This document shows, in pieces, positions 1 to 8,155 of a stretch of 64,000 bases of DNA. The notes below the pieces were generated by a model, which had not been told where the DNA came from, ran no database searches, and saw nothing but the letters and a program-made list of their open reading frames with translations. The stretch's first letter is position 1, and each line of letters starts with the position of its first letter. The DNA comes from JAFGDI01 sp963667715 (lineage in GTDB: Bacteria; Planctomycetota; Phycisphaerae; Sedimentisphaerales; SM23-30), in the NCBI GenBank assembly GCA_963667715.1, contig OY763926.1, positions 1,426,001-1,490,000 on the forward strand, in the 5' to 3' direction. Position numbers and translations under genes: made by a program.

Positions 1-2
1 AT

Positions 3-272
3 AGGTGGTATAGTATGACCAAGCCAGATGAAGATGGTACTCCGGTTTTTGCCTGGAAAAATATGGAATTGGCTCTGATTTCTACTGCTGGCGGAAGTAT
101 GGACGATGGGTTGGCATTAACGGATAAAATGTTCAGGGCAATTGCAGGTTTTGCTGACATGGACTATCATAATCTGCTTGTCCCTTATTGTCCGCCAAAG
201 CCCGACCAGATCAGGCATGATAAACAATGGCAGGAAAAGGCAGTGGCCTTTGGCAAACTGCTGGCACAGTAG
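3..272 (+). CDS. Flavodoxin-family / NADPH-dependent FMN reductase-like protein, C-terminal part
   Basis: The reading frame is open to the left edge of the window, so only the last 90 or so residues are present. They contain a short beta-strand followed by STAGGSMDDG, then a helix and the end ..MDYHNLLVPYC..., followed by a final helix ending KAVAFGKLLAQ. This pattern matches the C-terminal half of multimeric flavodoxin / NAD(P)H:FMN oxidoreductase proteins, in which an FMN-binding flavodoxin fold carries out redox chemistry in the cytoplasm. The FMN phosphate-binding loop would lie upstream and cannot be checked. The ATG at 15 is internal to the frame and need not be the start. The gene ends 11 bp before the convergent cysA stop, with no hairpin between them. 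The family call is moderate and the substrate is unknown. Confidence 0.6.
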   Translation, partial: RWYSMTKPDEDGTPVFAWKNMELALISTAGGSMDDGLALTDKMFRAIAGFADMDYHNLLVPYCPPKPDQIRHDKQWQEKAVAFGKLLAQ

Positions 273-283
273 TATCTTGTTTA

Positions 284-1336
284 TTAACACTCTTTTTGTA
301 CATACAACTGCTTGGGGGACAGATACATTTTTTGTCCATCTTCTATTTTCATATTTCTAAAGTCTTCATGTGAGACATGAACTATGATCGTTTTACCAGA
401 TTCGTCACAGAAGTCTATCTTTACAATAGGGCCGGCTGTTTGTATACGTGTTATTCTAGCTGGGATTTGTTGCTTTTCAGTTTGTTCTTGTTGATGGATC
501 TCAAAGTCATGAGGGCGTATCATAAGGTTTACTGTATCAGTATTGCTGCTGGCGGTGAAATGGATCTGGTCAGAATTGTTTTTATCTATTCGCCCGCTGA
601 AAACATTTACTTCACCTAGAAACTGCATAACAAACTCATTCGCTGGCTGATGAAAAACGTCATCTGGGGTGCCTATCTGCTCGATTCTACCCTGATTCAT
701 TACAATAACCTGATCTGCTACTTCTAATGCTTCTTCCTGGTCATGTGTGACGAAAATGCTGGTGAAGTGAAGAGTTTCGTGCAGGTTACGCAGCCATTTC
801 CTAAGCTCATTGCGAACTTTGGCGTCAAGTGCTCCAAATGGCTCGTCCAGAAGTAGAACTTTAGGCTGGATCGCAAGTGCTCTAGCAAGTGCTACTCTTT
901 GCCGCTGACCGCCAGAGAGCTGTGACGGCATACGATTATACATTGTGTCCAGCTGTACCAGTTGAAGCAATTCCATAACTCTTCTCTTTATCTCAGCTTT
1001 TGCTGGCCGATCCTTTTTCTTCATAACGGTCAGGCCGAAAGCTACATTTTCAAATACCGTCATATGTCGAAACAGGGCATAGTGCTGAAATACAAAGCCG
1101 ACCTGACGCTTGCCAACATCGTTTTTTGATACATCTTTGCCATTAAATAGTATCTTACTGTCGTTGGTATTGTCAGGACTCTCCAGGCCAGCAACAAGAC
1201 GCAGTAACGTTGTTTTACCAGATCCGGACGGCCCTAGCAGGGCGGTAAGTTTGCCGTCTGGAAATTCTACGCTTACGTTATCAACAGCTTTGAAACAATT
1301 AAATGTTTTGCTTATATTTTGTATTTTTATTGCCAT
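284..1336 (-). CDS. cysA: Sulfate/thiosulfate ABC transporter ATP-binding protein CysA
   Basis: This is the ATPase of the CysTWA sulfate importer, which couples ATP hydrolysis to transport on the cytoplasmic face. Walker A GPSGSGKT lies at residues 35-42. The signature LSGGQRQRVALARAL is near 140 and Walker B LLLDEPFGALD near 160, followed by the switch histidine in FVTHDQEEA. A C-terminal TOBE-like region fills residues 240-350. The length of 350 residues is normal for CysA. I chose the ATG at 1336, giving MAIKIQNISKTF, because it starts 3 bp after the cysW stop and family members begin like this. An upstream ATG at 1354 would add six residues and overlap cysW. It is the last gene of the Rrf2-sbp-cysTWA operon. 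Confidence 0.95.
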   Translation of the reverse strand: MAIKIQNISKTFNCFKAVDNVSVEFPDGKLTALLGPSGSGKTTLLRLVAGLESPDNTNDSKILFNGKDVSKNDVGKRQVGFVFQHYALFRHMTVFENVAFGLTVMKKKDRPAKAEIKRRVMELLQLVQLDTMYNRMPSQLSGGQRQRVALARALAIQPKVLLLDEPFGALDAKVRNELRKWLRNLHETLHFTSIFVTHDQEEALEVADQVIVMNQGRIEQIGTPDDVFHQPANEFVMQFLGEVNVFSGRIDKNNSDQIHFTASSNTDTVNLMIRPHDFEIHQQEQTEKQQIPARITRIQTAGPIVKIDFCDESGKTIIVHVSHEDFRNMKIEDGQKMYLSPKQLYVQKEC

Positions 1337-1338
1337 GT

Positions 1339-2163
1339 TTATCTCATTTTCCATTGGGCTATTGATTTTAGGATAAGCGTAACAATAGCCAGTAATGCCA
1401 GCAATGATGCGACAGCGAACGAGGCTGAGAAATTATATTCATTGTAAAGAATTTCTGCGTGCAGGGGGAGAGTGTTGGTTAGCCCGCGAATATGACCAGA
1501 AACAACAGATACTGCTCCAAATTCTCCCATAGCTCTGGCGTTACAAAGGATAATACCGTATATAAGTCCCCATTTGATATTTGGCAGTGTTATACGAAAG
1601 AACATTTGCCAGGGGCTTGCTCCCAGAGTTAGAGCTGCCTGCTCTTCTTCTGAGCCCTGTTCTGTCATTAGCGGTATCAGCTCGCGTGCAATAAAAGGAA
1701 AAGTTACGAACATTGTTGCTAGCACTATGCCGGGAACTGCAAATATTACTTCCATATCATGTTTTTGCAGCCATGGGCCAAACCAGCCATTTATGCCGAA
1801 AAGCATTACAAAGAGCATACCTGCTATTACTGGTGAAACGGCAAAAGGAAGGTCAATTAGTGTAATTATTATACTTCTGCCTGCGAATCTGAATTTTGCC
1901 AGAGCCCAGGCGGCAGCAACGCCAAATAATAGGTTCATCGGAACTGATATGGCAGCGACTAGTAATGTAAGTTTCAGGGCCGATAGTGCCTCAGGATCGC
2001 TTATGCTTGACCACCATACATAAACACCATGCCGGAAAGCTTCTCCGAAGATCACTATTAATGGCAGTAGTAGGAATAATAGAAGGAACAGTATCGAAAC
2101 TATTCCGATAAGAAAGTTTACTGCTTTGGGTAATGTTAGTCCATTATTTGTTTTTGGTGGCAT
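1339..2163 (-). CDS. cysW: Sulfate ABC transporter permease CysW
   Basis: Inner-membrane permease subunit of the sulfate importer, 274 residues with about six hydrophobic segments. The cytoplasmic EAA loop that contacts CysA is visible as EEEQAALTLGASPWQMFFRITLPNI. CysW is favoured over CysT by its place next to cysA and by the segment NARAMGEFGAVSVVSGHI, a family hallmark. It lies 23 bp downstream of cysT and its stop is 2 bp from the preferred cysA start, so the genes are co-transcribed and probably translationally coupled. No strong Shine-Dalgarno sequence precedes the ATG, which also suggests coupling. Confidence 0.93.
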   Translation of the reverse strand: MPPKTNNGLTLPKAVNFLIGIVSILFLLLFLLLPLIVIFGEAFRHGVYVWWSSISDPEALSALKLTLLVAAISVPMNLLFGVAAAWALAKFRFAGRSIIITLIDLPFAVSPVIAGMLFVMLFGINGWFGPWLQKHDMEVIFAVPGIVLATMFVTFPFIARELIPLMTEQGSEEEQAALTLGASPWQMFFRITLPNIKWGLIYGIILCNARAMGEFGAVSVVSGHIRGLTNTLPLHAEILYNEYNFSASFAVASLLALLAIVTLILKSIAQWKMR

Positions 2164-2186
2164 ACTGTTATTAGTCCAAAGTTATA

Positions 2187-3020
2187 TCAATTTTCTGTTT
2201 TTAGCTTTCTGCCGCTCCATATCTGCAGCAGGTTAATTGTCAAAAGCATTATGAATGACACAATAAGCATTCCGGCCGCAATTGCAGTTGCACCGGCATA
2301 ATCATATTGTTCCAGTTTGGTTATTATTAATAACGATACTATTTCGGTTTTCATGGGCATATTACCGGCAATAAATACCACAGAACCATATTCGCCCAGA
2401 TTGCGTGCAAAAGCCAGGGTAAAGCCAGTTAGCAAACTGGGAAGCAGCATCGGGAATATTATTTTACTGAATGTCTGCCAGCGACTAGCACCAAGGCTCA
2501 GAGCTGCCTCTTCCAAAGATTGTTCCAGATCTTCCATCGCGGGTTGTACTGTACGAACAACAAAAGGCAGACCAACCAGTATCATAGCTATAGTTATTCC
2601 CAGTGGGGTATATGCCGCTTTGATACCGATATTATCTAAAAGCTGACCTATCCAGCCGTTTGGTGCGTATACAGCAGATAGAGCTATGCCGCTTATTGCC
2701 GTAGGCAGAGCAAAGGGCAGGTCTATCACAGCGTCAACTACTCGTTTACCGGGGCATCTTACTCTGGTAAGGAACCAGGCTATAATTAAACCGAAAAATG
2801 CATTGATCAGAGCGGCATATAGTGAAGTTGAAAAAGTGAGCTGGAATGCTTTAACTGTGCGGTGGTCCGTTAGGACTTGCCAGAAATGTGACCAGCTGAG
2901 TTTAACGCTTGCCGCAGCCAGAGCTGATAGTGGTAATAACACTATCAGGCCAAGATATAGCAGGGTATATCCCATAGTAAGGCCAAAGCCAGGTAATACA
3001 CTTTGTTGTTTTATTCGCAT
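2187..3020 (-). CDS. cysT: Sulfate ABC transporter permease CysT (CysU)
   Basis: Second inner-membrane permease of the sulfate importer, 277 residues with about six membrane segments. The EAA-type loop reads LEEAALSLGASRWQTFSKIIFP. The family-typical segment NLGEYGSVVFIAGNMP follows, and the end resembles other CysT proteins. It forms a heterodimeric channel with CysW. It sits downstream of the binding-protein gene with a 64-bp gap that contains an inverted repeat (3031-3055). The ATG at 3020 gives the usual short basic N-terminus MRIKQQSVLPGFGLTMGYT; a weak GAG lies about 9 nt upstream. Confidence 0.93.
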   Translation of the reverse strand: MRIKQQSVLPGFGLTMGYTLLYLGLIVLLPLSALAAASVKLSWSHFWQVLTDHRTVKAFQLTFSTSLYAALINAFFGLIIAWFLTRVRCPGKRVVDAVIDLPFALPTAISGIALSAVYAPNGWIGQLLDNIGIKAAYTPLGITIAMILVGLPFVVRTVQPAMEDLEQSLEEAALSLGASRWQTFSKIIFPMLLPSLLTGFTLAFARNLGEYGSVVFIAGNMPMKTEIVSLLIITKLEQYDYAGATAIAAGMLIVSFIMLLTINLLQIWSGRKLKTEN

Positions 3021-3030
3021 TTTAGTTACT

Positions 3031-3055
3031 CAAACTGCCAGAAAGCTTCAGTTTG
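3031..3055 (-). promoter_or_regulatory. Intercistronic stem-loop between sbp and cysT
   Basis: CAAACTG (3031-3037) and CAGTTTG (3049-3055) form a perfect 7-bp stem around an 11-nt loop, with two further possible pairs inside. It lies in the gap after the binding-protein gene and has no U-tract. Stem-loops in this position often protect the upstream mRNA of ABC operons so that the binding protein is made in excess. That role is inferred here. Confidence 0.45.
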
Positions 3056-3084
3056 TAATTATTACTAAACCATTGTCTAAGAAT

Positions 3085-4143
3085 TTAGCGTAAGTATATC
3101 TGGTCAAAAATTCCGTTATCAGCAAAATGTGTTTTTTGCGCATCCTGCCAACTACCGAACAGCTCGTTTAGTCTGAACATTTTAACTTCAGGGAATATTT
3201 CAAGATATTTTGAGTCAACCATTTCAGGATAAACAGGGCGATAGTAGTGTTTGGCTGCCAGTGTTTGCCCTTTATCAGAGTATAGCTGTTGCAAATACTC
3301 ACTAGCAGCTTCTGATGTATCATTTGCTTTGGTATTTTTATCGACTACTGTTACTGGCGGCTCTGCAAGTATACTTATTGAAGGTATGACTATTTCAAAC
3401 TTATCGCTGCCCAGTTCATTTATTGAAAGAAATGCTTCATTTTCCCATGCCAGCAGAACATCACCTATGCCGCGTTGGACAAAGGTGTTGGTGGCACCGC
3501 GTGCACCTGTGTCCAGTACTGGTACATGGTCATATAACGCCGTGATAAAATCTTTTGCCTTTTTTTCTGCCTCTGCTATGCTCTTATTATTAGTGCTGTC
3601 GCCTAAAGCCTTCAGGTACGCATATCCCCAGGCTGCCAGATAATTCCATCGTGCACCACCTGATGTTTTGGGGTTGGGGGTTATAACCTCTATTCCTGGT
3701 TTAATAAGGTCAGCCCAATCATGTATCTCTTTGGGATTTCCTTTACGCACCAGAAAAACGATCGTAGATGTGTATGCACAAGAGTTTTCTGGTAATCTGC
3801 TTTGCCATTGAGCTGGCAGAAGCTTGGTTTTTTCTGCTATCGCGTCAATGTCATAAGCGAGAGCAAGAGTTACAACATCGGCTTTTAGACCGTCAATGAC
3901 GGCTCTGGCTTGTTTGCCAGCACCGCCATGCGACTGTCTGATGCTGAGTGTTTTGCCGGTTTTCTGCTTCCAGTATTCGGTAAAAAAGCTGTTGTATTCT
4001 TTATATAATTCCCGTGTTGGGTCATATGATACGTTCAGAAGTTCAATTGTTTTATTCTCTCGTACCTGCTTATTTTTGATTGCCATTACAGTGAAGTCTG
4101 CCAATATAAGCAGTAGGGCGATGATGATTATACGTCTTTTCAT
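3085..4143 (-). CDS. sbp: Periplasmic sulfate-binding protein
   Basis: Captures sulfate (or thiosulfate) in the periplasm and delivers it to CysTW. The N-terminus is a basic start followed by a hydrophobic stretch (residues 5-20), acting as a signal peptide or uncleaved anchor. The mature part begins with LNVSYDPTRELYKEYN, the first prokaryotic sulfate-binding-protein signature. The second, NPKTSGGARWNYLAAWGYA, is near residue 160. At 352 residues it is normal for Sbp/CysP. The start at 4143 is preceded by GGAAC in the right range. Sbp and CysP cannot be told apart by eye, so the preference for sulfate over thiosulfate is not certain. Confidence 0.92.
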   Translation of the reverse strand: MKRRIIIIALLLILADFTVMAIKNKQVRENKTIELLNVSYDPTRELYKEYNSFFTEYWKQKTGKTLSIRQSHGGAGKQARAVIDGLKADVVTLALAYDIDAIAEKTKLLPAQWQSRLPENSCAYTSTIVFLVRKGNPKEIHDWADLIKPGIEVITPNPKTSGGARWNYLAAWGYAYLKALGDSTNNKSIAEAEKKAKDFITALYDHVPVLDTGARGATNTFVQRGIGDVLLAWENEAFLSINELGSDKFEIVIPSISILAEPPVTVVDKNTKANDTSEAASEYLQQLYSDKGQTLAAKHYYRPVYPEMVDSKYLEIFPEVKMFRLNELFGSWQDAQKTHFADNGIFDQIYLR

Positions 4144-4209
4144 TTATTATGTTCCGTTCTCATTAAAACTAAACACGACTTACTGTGTGTATGTTTCCTG
4201 CTAAAAAAA

Positions 4210-4671
4210 TTAAATGCCTTCTCCGTGCATAAACCCGCTCTTTTCAAGCTCTTGCGTAGTTACAGGCTCAAAGCTTTGTAAGTCGGCCACTGTTGTACTA
4301 TCTAAGACACTGGCGGCCTGATTTCGCAGGTTCAGGAACAATCTTCTGAATTTACACGATTGTTCCTGACTGCATTTGCAGTATGCTTTTACAGATACAC
4401 ATTCTATTGGTGCCAGCATCTCATCAAAATATCTTACTATTGATCCTACAGTAAGCTCCGATGGCTCAATAGCCAATATATAGCCCCCGTCACGGCCGGG
4501 AATACCTTTTACCCAACCCTGATTCTTCAGGTCCAGCATAATATGTTCCAGAAAACGTCTGGGAATATCATTTATCTCTGCAATTGTGCGAATAGAGAAT
4601 AGCCGACCTGGCTCAGAAGCAAGGGTCATCATAGCACGCAGGGCATAATCACTTTTTTTAGATAATTTCAT
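4210..4671 (-). CDS. Rrf2-family transcriptional regulator
   Basis: A 153-residue DNA-binding protein of the Rrf2 family (IscR, CymR, NsrR relatives). The N-terminal winged helix begins MKLSKKSDYALRAMMTLA, the family's usual opening. A second helix block has the typical IPRRFLEHIMLDLKNQGWV and GRDGGYIL wing. Cysteines occur at CVSVKAYCKCSQEQSC, close to the position where family members bind an Fe-S cluster, but spaced differently from IscR, so cluster binding is only possible. It is the first gene of the sulfate-import operon. By analogy with CymR it probably controls sulfur uptake, including itself. A TTG at 4680 is an alternative start; the ATG at 4671 matches the family better. Confidence 0.88.
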   Translation of the reverse strand: MKLSKKSDYALRAMMTLASEPGRLFSIRTIAEINDIPRRFLEHIMLDLKNQGWVKGIPGRDGGYILAIEPSELTVGSIVRYFDEMLAPIECVSVKAYCKCSQEQSCKFRRLFLNLRNQAASVLDSTTVADLQSFEPVTTQELEKSGFMHGEGI

Positions 4672-4713
4672 AAGATTCAATAATAAATAAATACACCAAT
4701 AAGGTCGTGTTTA

Positions 4714-4743
4714 ATTATACGATATTTTTAACTGCTATTGCAA
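4714..4743 (-). promoter_or_regulatory. Sigma70-type promoter for the Rrf2-cys operon
   Basis: Read leftwards, TTGCAA (4738-4743) and TATAAT (4714-4719) are separated by 18 bp, close to the sigma70 consensus. The -10 box lies about 43 bp upstream of the Rrf2 start. A/T-rich sequence between the boxes and the gene could hold an operator, but I could not identify a clear palindrome. Confidence 0.6.
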
Positions 4744-4845
4744 GCGTTTTTTGTAGAAGCGATTGGATTATGGTGTTAATATATATATGTTGTTGCAGTA
4801 GAGGTGGTTATATTCTTTGCTGATATACTTAAGGGCTTGGCTTTG

Positions 4846-5640
4846 ATGAAAATAAGTAATAAAAAGATGATTATTATTCAGCTGATTATATTTACGGCCG
4901 TTATAGTAGCTATCGCTGGATTTACAATCCATAAGATGGTGTTTCCGTGTAGAAGAAGTTACTCGAACATCGATGGTGCTGTAAAGTTGGCTGTTGCTGA
5001 TAACGTTGATATTGTATTGCGTCATCTGGTCAATCCAGAGTCAGAGTATACTATTCTGTTTAGTCATGGCAATTATGAAGATCTTGGTACTTTGCAAGAT
5101 TTTATGGAGGAATATCGCCAGCACGGTTTTTCAATTTTAGCCTGGGATTATAGAGGATATGGTTTGAGCGGTGGAAAGCCGTCTGAAGCTGCTGTTTGCT
5201 CTGATATCAGAAAAGTCTTTTCTTATATGACCGATGAACAGGGTATTGCACCAGAAAGAATAATCCTTCATGGACGCTCTGTAGGGTCAGGCCCATCGTG
5301 TGATTTGGCTTCAGAAGTGAGCTGTGGTGGTTTAATCGTTGAAAGTGGTTTCATGTCTATATTCAGTACCAAGTTGCCCTGGGTCGGACTGTGGGGAGAT
5401 ATGTTTGTTAATATAAATAAAATATCTGAAGTGCAGTGTCCGAAGCTGTTTATTCACGGCAAGCAAGATCGTGTTGTGCCATTTAAACACGCACTGGAAA
5501 TGTATAATAAGGCAATTGAACCTAAGTATAAGCTATGGCTGGATAGTTCTGGGCACAACGATATTATGTATTATTATCAGGATAGCTTTTGGGATGCAAT
5601 ATCAGAGTTTGCTGATAAATTATCTACAGAAAAGGACTAG
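4846..5640 (+). CDS. Alpha/beta hydrolase, membrane-anchored or exported
   Basis: Serine hydrolase of the alpha/beta fold, 264 residues from the ATG at 4846. A hydrophobic N-terminal segment (about residues 8-27) suggests a signal anchor. The catalytic elements are all visible: an oxyanion-type LFSHGNYEDL, the nucleophile elbow GRSVGSG, the acid in HGKQDRVVP and the histidine in SSGHND. The pattern is that of the ABHD13/ABHD17-like group of esterases or thioesterases; the substrate cannot be predicted. A GTG at 4804 would add 14 residues, but the ATG gives a normal signal-like start. It stands alone, convergent with flhB, with a hairpin between them. Confidence 0.8.
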   Translation: MKISNKKMIIIQLIIFTAVIVAIAGFTIHKMVFPCRRSYSNIDGAVKLAVADNVDIVLRHLVNPESEYTILFSHGNYEDLGTLQDFMEEYRQHGFSILAWDYRGYGLSGGKPSEAAVCSDIRKVFSYMTDEQGIAPERIILHGRSVGSGPSCDLASEVSCGGLIVESGFMSIFSTKLPWVGLWGDMFVNINKISEVQCPKLFIHGKQDRVVPFKHALEMYNKAIEPKYKLWLDSSGHNDIMYYYQDSFWDAISEFADKLSTEKD

Positions 5641-5736
5641 TTTCTCAAACAGACCGAGCTGTGGGATAGCGAAATAATAGTTAGTTATAAAGCCATTCCA
5701 TTCAACTAATTTCTAAATGCTAACTCCTAAATCCTA

Positions 5737-5761
5737 TCAAACTGACCATCGGTCAGTTTGA
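5737..5761. terminator. Bidirectional stem-loop between convergent genes
   Basis: TCAAACTGACC and GGTCAGTTTGA form a perfect 11-bp stem around the 3-nt loop ATC. It lies in the 122-bp gap between the hydrolase stop and the flhB stop. There is no clear U-tract on either side, so it may act as a 3' end stabiliser rather than a full intrinsic terminator. Its core, CTGACCATCGGTCA, recurs almost exactly at 34857-34870. Confidence 0.55.
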
Positions 5762-5762
5762 G

Positions 5763-6890
5763 TTAGTTATATTCAGGTTCGGATTCTGCTTCTGAATACG
5801 AAGGTTTGCTTGGTGTGGTTTTCTTCTTAAAGCCTTTTTCGTTCAGCTCGAATACGTATGCCAGTACTTCAGCGACGGCTTTATAAAGGTCTGCCGGCAC
5901 AGTATCACCGATCTCACAGCTTTTGAAAAGTGCTCTGGCCAGAGGCTTTCTTTCAACTATCGGAACTCCGGATTCAAGAGCAATTCTTCTTATCCGTTGT
6001 GCCATGTAGCCGGCTCCTTTGGCTACCAGTTTGGGAGCTGCCATAGTGTCCGGGTCATATTTAAGTGCCAGGGCCAGTTCAGTTGGATTTGTAACCACTA
6101 CATCTGCATTTGGTACGGCCTGTGCCATTCGCTGCGATGCCAGCTGGCGTGCGACATGCCTGCGACGCTGCTTCATGTAGGGATCACCTTCCATGCGTTT
6201 CATCTCCTCTTTTACTTCCTCTTTGGACATCTTCAGATCTTGCATATGTTTATATTTCTGATAGGCAAAATCAATAATGGCAAGTAGAAGTAAAACCAGG
6301 CAGAGGCGAATGCCGAGCAGGAAAGTAAGTTCTCCGCCAGCAGCTATGATCTTTATAAAGTTTACGCTGGATAGTGATACTATTTTATCCATTTGGTCAG
6401 CAATAGTTCGGCCTGCAACTAAACCGATAATGATCACTTTGGCCAGTGACAGCATGGTTTTCATTGCACTTCTGGCCGAAAAGATTCGCTTGAAACCACT
6501 CAAGGGTGATATTTTATCCAGAGATGGGGTAATGGGTTTGCCTGTTAACATAAAGCCAACCTGCATTACATTACTGACGATAGCTGTAATGAATAAAATT
6601 AGTAAGAGCGGCCCCAGAATTGCCAATAGATGGCTCATAACCATCGCTCCACCCTGACGTAATGCATCTTTGGCATCTGTTGGTATCTCGTGAACAGCAA
6701 AAGACCATTTGAACAAATCCAGGAATGAGTTAGTCATTGCCACAGCAAAATTATTTAGCACAATAAGAGCTATAAGCAGACAAATAGCCGCTGTAAGATC
6801 GGTACTTTTGGCAACCTGCCCTTTTTCGCGTGCCTCTGATAGCCGTCGGGGCGTGGGGGCCTCTGTTTTGTCACCTGTATCAGAAGCCAT
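5763..6890 (-). CDS. flhB: Flagellar export gate protein FlhB
   Basis: Membrane protein of the flagellar type III export gate that switches substrate specificity from rod/hook to filament. At 375 residues, it begins with the family opening SDTGDKTEAPTPRRLSEARE, followed by four hydrophobic segments (about residues 28-215). The linker KMSKEEVKEEMKRMEGDP precedes the cytoplasmic autocleavage domain. The cleavage tetrapeptide is NPTE at residues 268-271, where most FlhB proteins have NPTH; the Asn-Pro bond that is cleaved is kept. The C-terminus ends in a lysine- and serine-rich tail. A strong GGAGGG sits upstream of the ATG. It follows fliR by 81 bp and both are read leftwards. Confidence 0.95.
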   Translation of the reverse strand: MASDTGDKTEAPTPRRLSEAREKGQVAKSTDLTAAICLLIALIVLNNFAVAMTNSFLDLFKWSFAVHEIPTDAKDALRQGGAMVMSHLLAILGPLLLILFITAIVSNVMQVGFMLTGKPITPSLDKISPLSGFKRIFSARSAMKTMLSLAKVIIIGLVAGRTIADQMDKIVSLSSVNFIKIIAAGGELTFLLGIRLCLVLLLLAIIDFAYQKYKHMQDLKMSKEEVKEEMKRMEGDPYMKQRRRHVARQLASQRMAQAVPNADVVVTNPTELALALKYDPDTMAAPKLVAKGAGYMAQRIRRIALESGVPIVERKPLARALFKSCEIGDTVPADLYKAVAEVLAYVFELNEKGFKKKTTPSKPSYSEAESEPEYN

Positions 6891-6971
6891 TGAGACCCTC
6901 CGGTGACGTAATACTGAGCAGAACGAGGTGTTCAGCTCTTATCTGGACTACTGACATGTTCATCTTCGTTG

Positions 6972-7745
6972 CTATAAGAACAACCCTCCGATCTCGTTAA
7001 GTGCATATATAATATACTCATCGAATATATAGAATGCAGCACTTAATGATGTTATCATTATGAACAGTGTCAGGATAATTCTCATAGGAAAACCTGCCGC
7101 AAGAATATTTAACTGCGGCATAGTCCTGGAGATAAAGCCAAGTGACATAGTTGCCAGAAAGACCGATACTAGTGCTGGCCCGGCAAGTCGTATCCCTGCC
7201 TGAAAGGCGACTGTAAGTACATGTGTCAGAGTTACCAGTATTGGCTCGGTTGAAAATGGGGTGCCAAGCGGCATTGTCTTAAATGTCTCGGCTAGAGTTT
7301 TGAGCAGTACCAGATGGCCACCGATCAGTACATAAAACAGAGTTAACAGCAAATTGTAAAATTGCTGGAGCAGGGTGGAGTTTTCGCCTGAGATCGGGTC
7401 CATCATTTGTGACATGGACAATCCCATTTGTTGACTGATAAGTTCTGCGCCTATTTTAATACCCGTTATGACAAAAAACAGTATCAGCCCCATTGACGCG
7501 CCAATAGCTATTTCACTTAGAACTGCAATTGCCAGATCGGGGAAGGAGTCTGGCCTGAACATGATATCTGGTGCCATGGGCCAGAGTGCCAGTGCAACTA
7601 CGAACATAAACATAGCTTTGATTGCAGCTGGCACCGTACTTAGGCCAAACAGTGGCCCAAATACTGCCAGCCCCGAAACTCTAAACAGTACCAGAGCAAA
7701 AACTGGCAACCGTTCGTATAAAGTTTCAATTGGCAATAAAAACAT
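6972..7745 (-). CDS. fliR: Flagellar export gate protein FliR
   Basis: Component of the FliPQR gate through which flagellar subunits pass. It has 257 residues with several long hydrophobic segments. Family features include LVLFRVSGLAVFGPLFG near the start, ISQQMGLSMSQMMDP and the polar loop around GLFL at the C-terminus. AAGGATG lies 8 nt before the ATG. It is directly upstream of flhB, an order common in flagellar operons. No fliP, fliQ or flhA is next to it, so the remaining gate genes must be elsewhere. Confidence 0.93.
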   Translation of the reverse strand: MFLLPIETLYERLPVFALVLFRVSGLAVFGPLFGLSTVPAAIKAMFMFVVALALWPMAPDIMFRPDSFPDLAIAVLSEIAIGASMGLILFFVITGIKIGAELISQQMGLSMSQMMDPISGENSTLLQQFYNLLLTLFYVLIGGHLVLLKTLAETFKTMPLGTPFSTEPILVTLTHVLTVAFQAGIRLAGPALVSVFLATMSLGFISRTMPQLNILAAGFPMRIILTLFIMITSLSAAFYIFDEYIIYALNEIGGLFL

Positions 7746-8155
7746 GTCTGCATCCTTGCATTTTTATGCTTTTTCCTACTTTTCAGTACTGATAAAGCAC
7801 ATCGCCGTCCACGGCTTCTTTTCGCTCAAAACGACTGAAACATAAATGGAAAATATGGTCTGAAAACAGTCAATATAAGCGTTAATTATTTTACTTAATT
7901 CTATATAGTAGAACCATTTGAAAGTTTATCTCAAATAGCTCAAAATGTCAAAAAATTAAACTTTAATTATAGGAACTACCGATATCCACGAGTGTGACAG
8001 TCTGTAGCTTGCAACTCCCCATTTTCCAGAAAGTTACAGAAGCTCACCAACGGTTTGTTAACCGACGGGCACGGAGTGTATATACATTTGCTCCTTCTCA
8101 GTTTTCTTGTTTTTCTTAACTTATTATATAGTAGTAGTTTAAAAAGAGATTGTCG
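7746..8155. other. Intergenic region between divergent fliR and glycan cluster
   Basis: About 410 bp of A/T-rich sequence without a credible gene. It must hold promoters for fliR-flhB (leftwards) and for the glycan cluster (rightwards), but I see no box pair strong enough to call. A small hairpin CGGTT-TGTT-AACCG lies at 8051-8064 in the future leader of the rightward cluster. I looked for a c-di-GMP-type riboswitch core and did not find one. Confidence 0.5.

Noticed and set aside
1574..2023. Rightward 149-codon frame opposite cysW
   Set aside because: Antisense shadow of a well-conserved gene, with no start signals of its own.
7746..8155. Possible riboswitch (c-di-GMP type) upstream of the glycan cluster
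   Set aside because: Only a short CGGTT/AACCG hairpin is present; the conserved core sequences of c-di-GMP riboswitches are missing.
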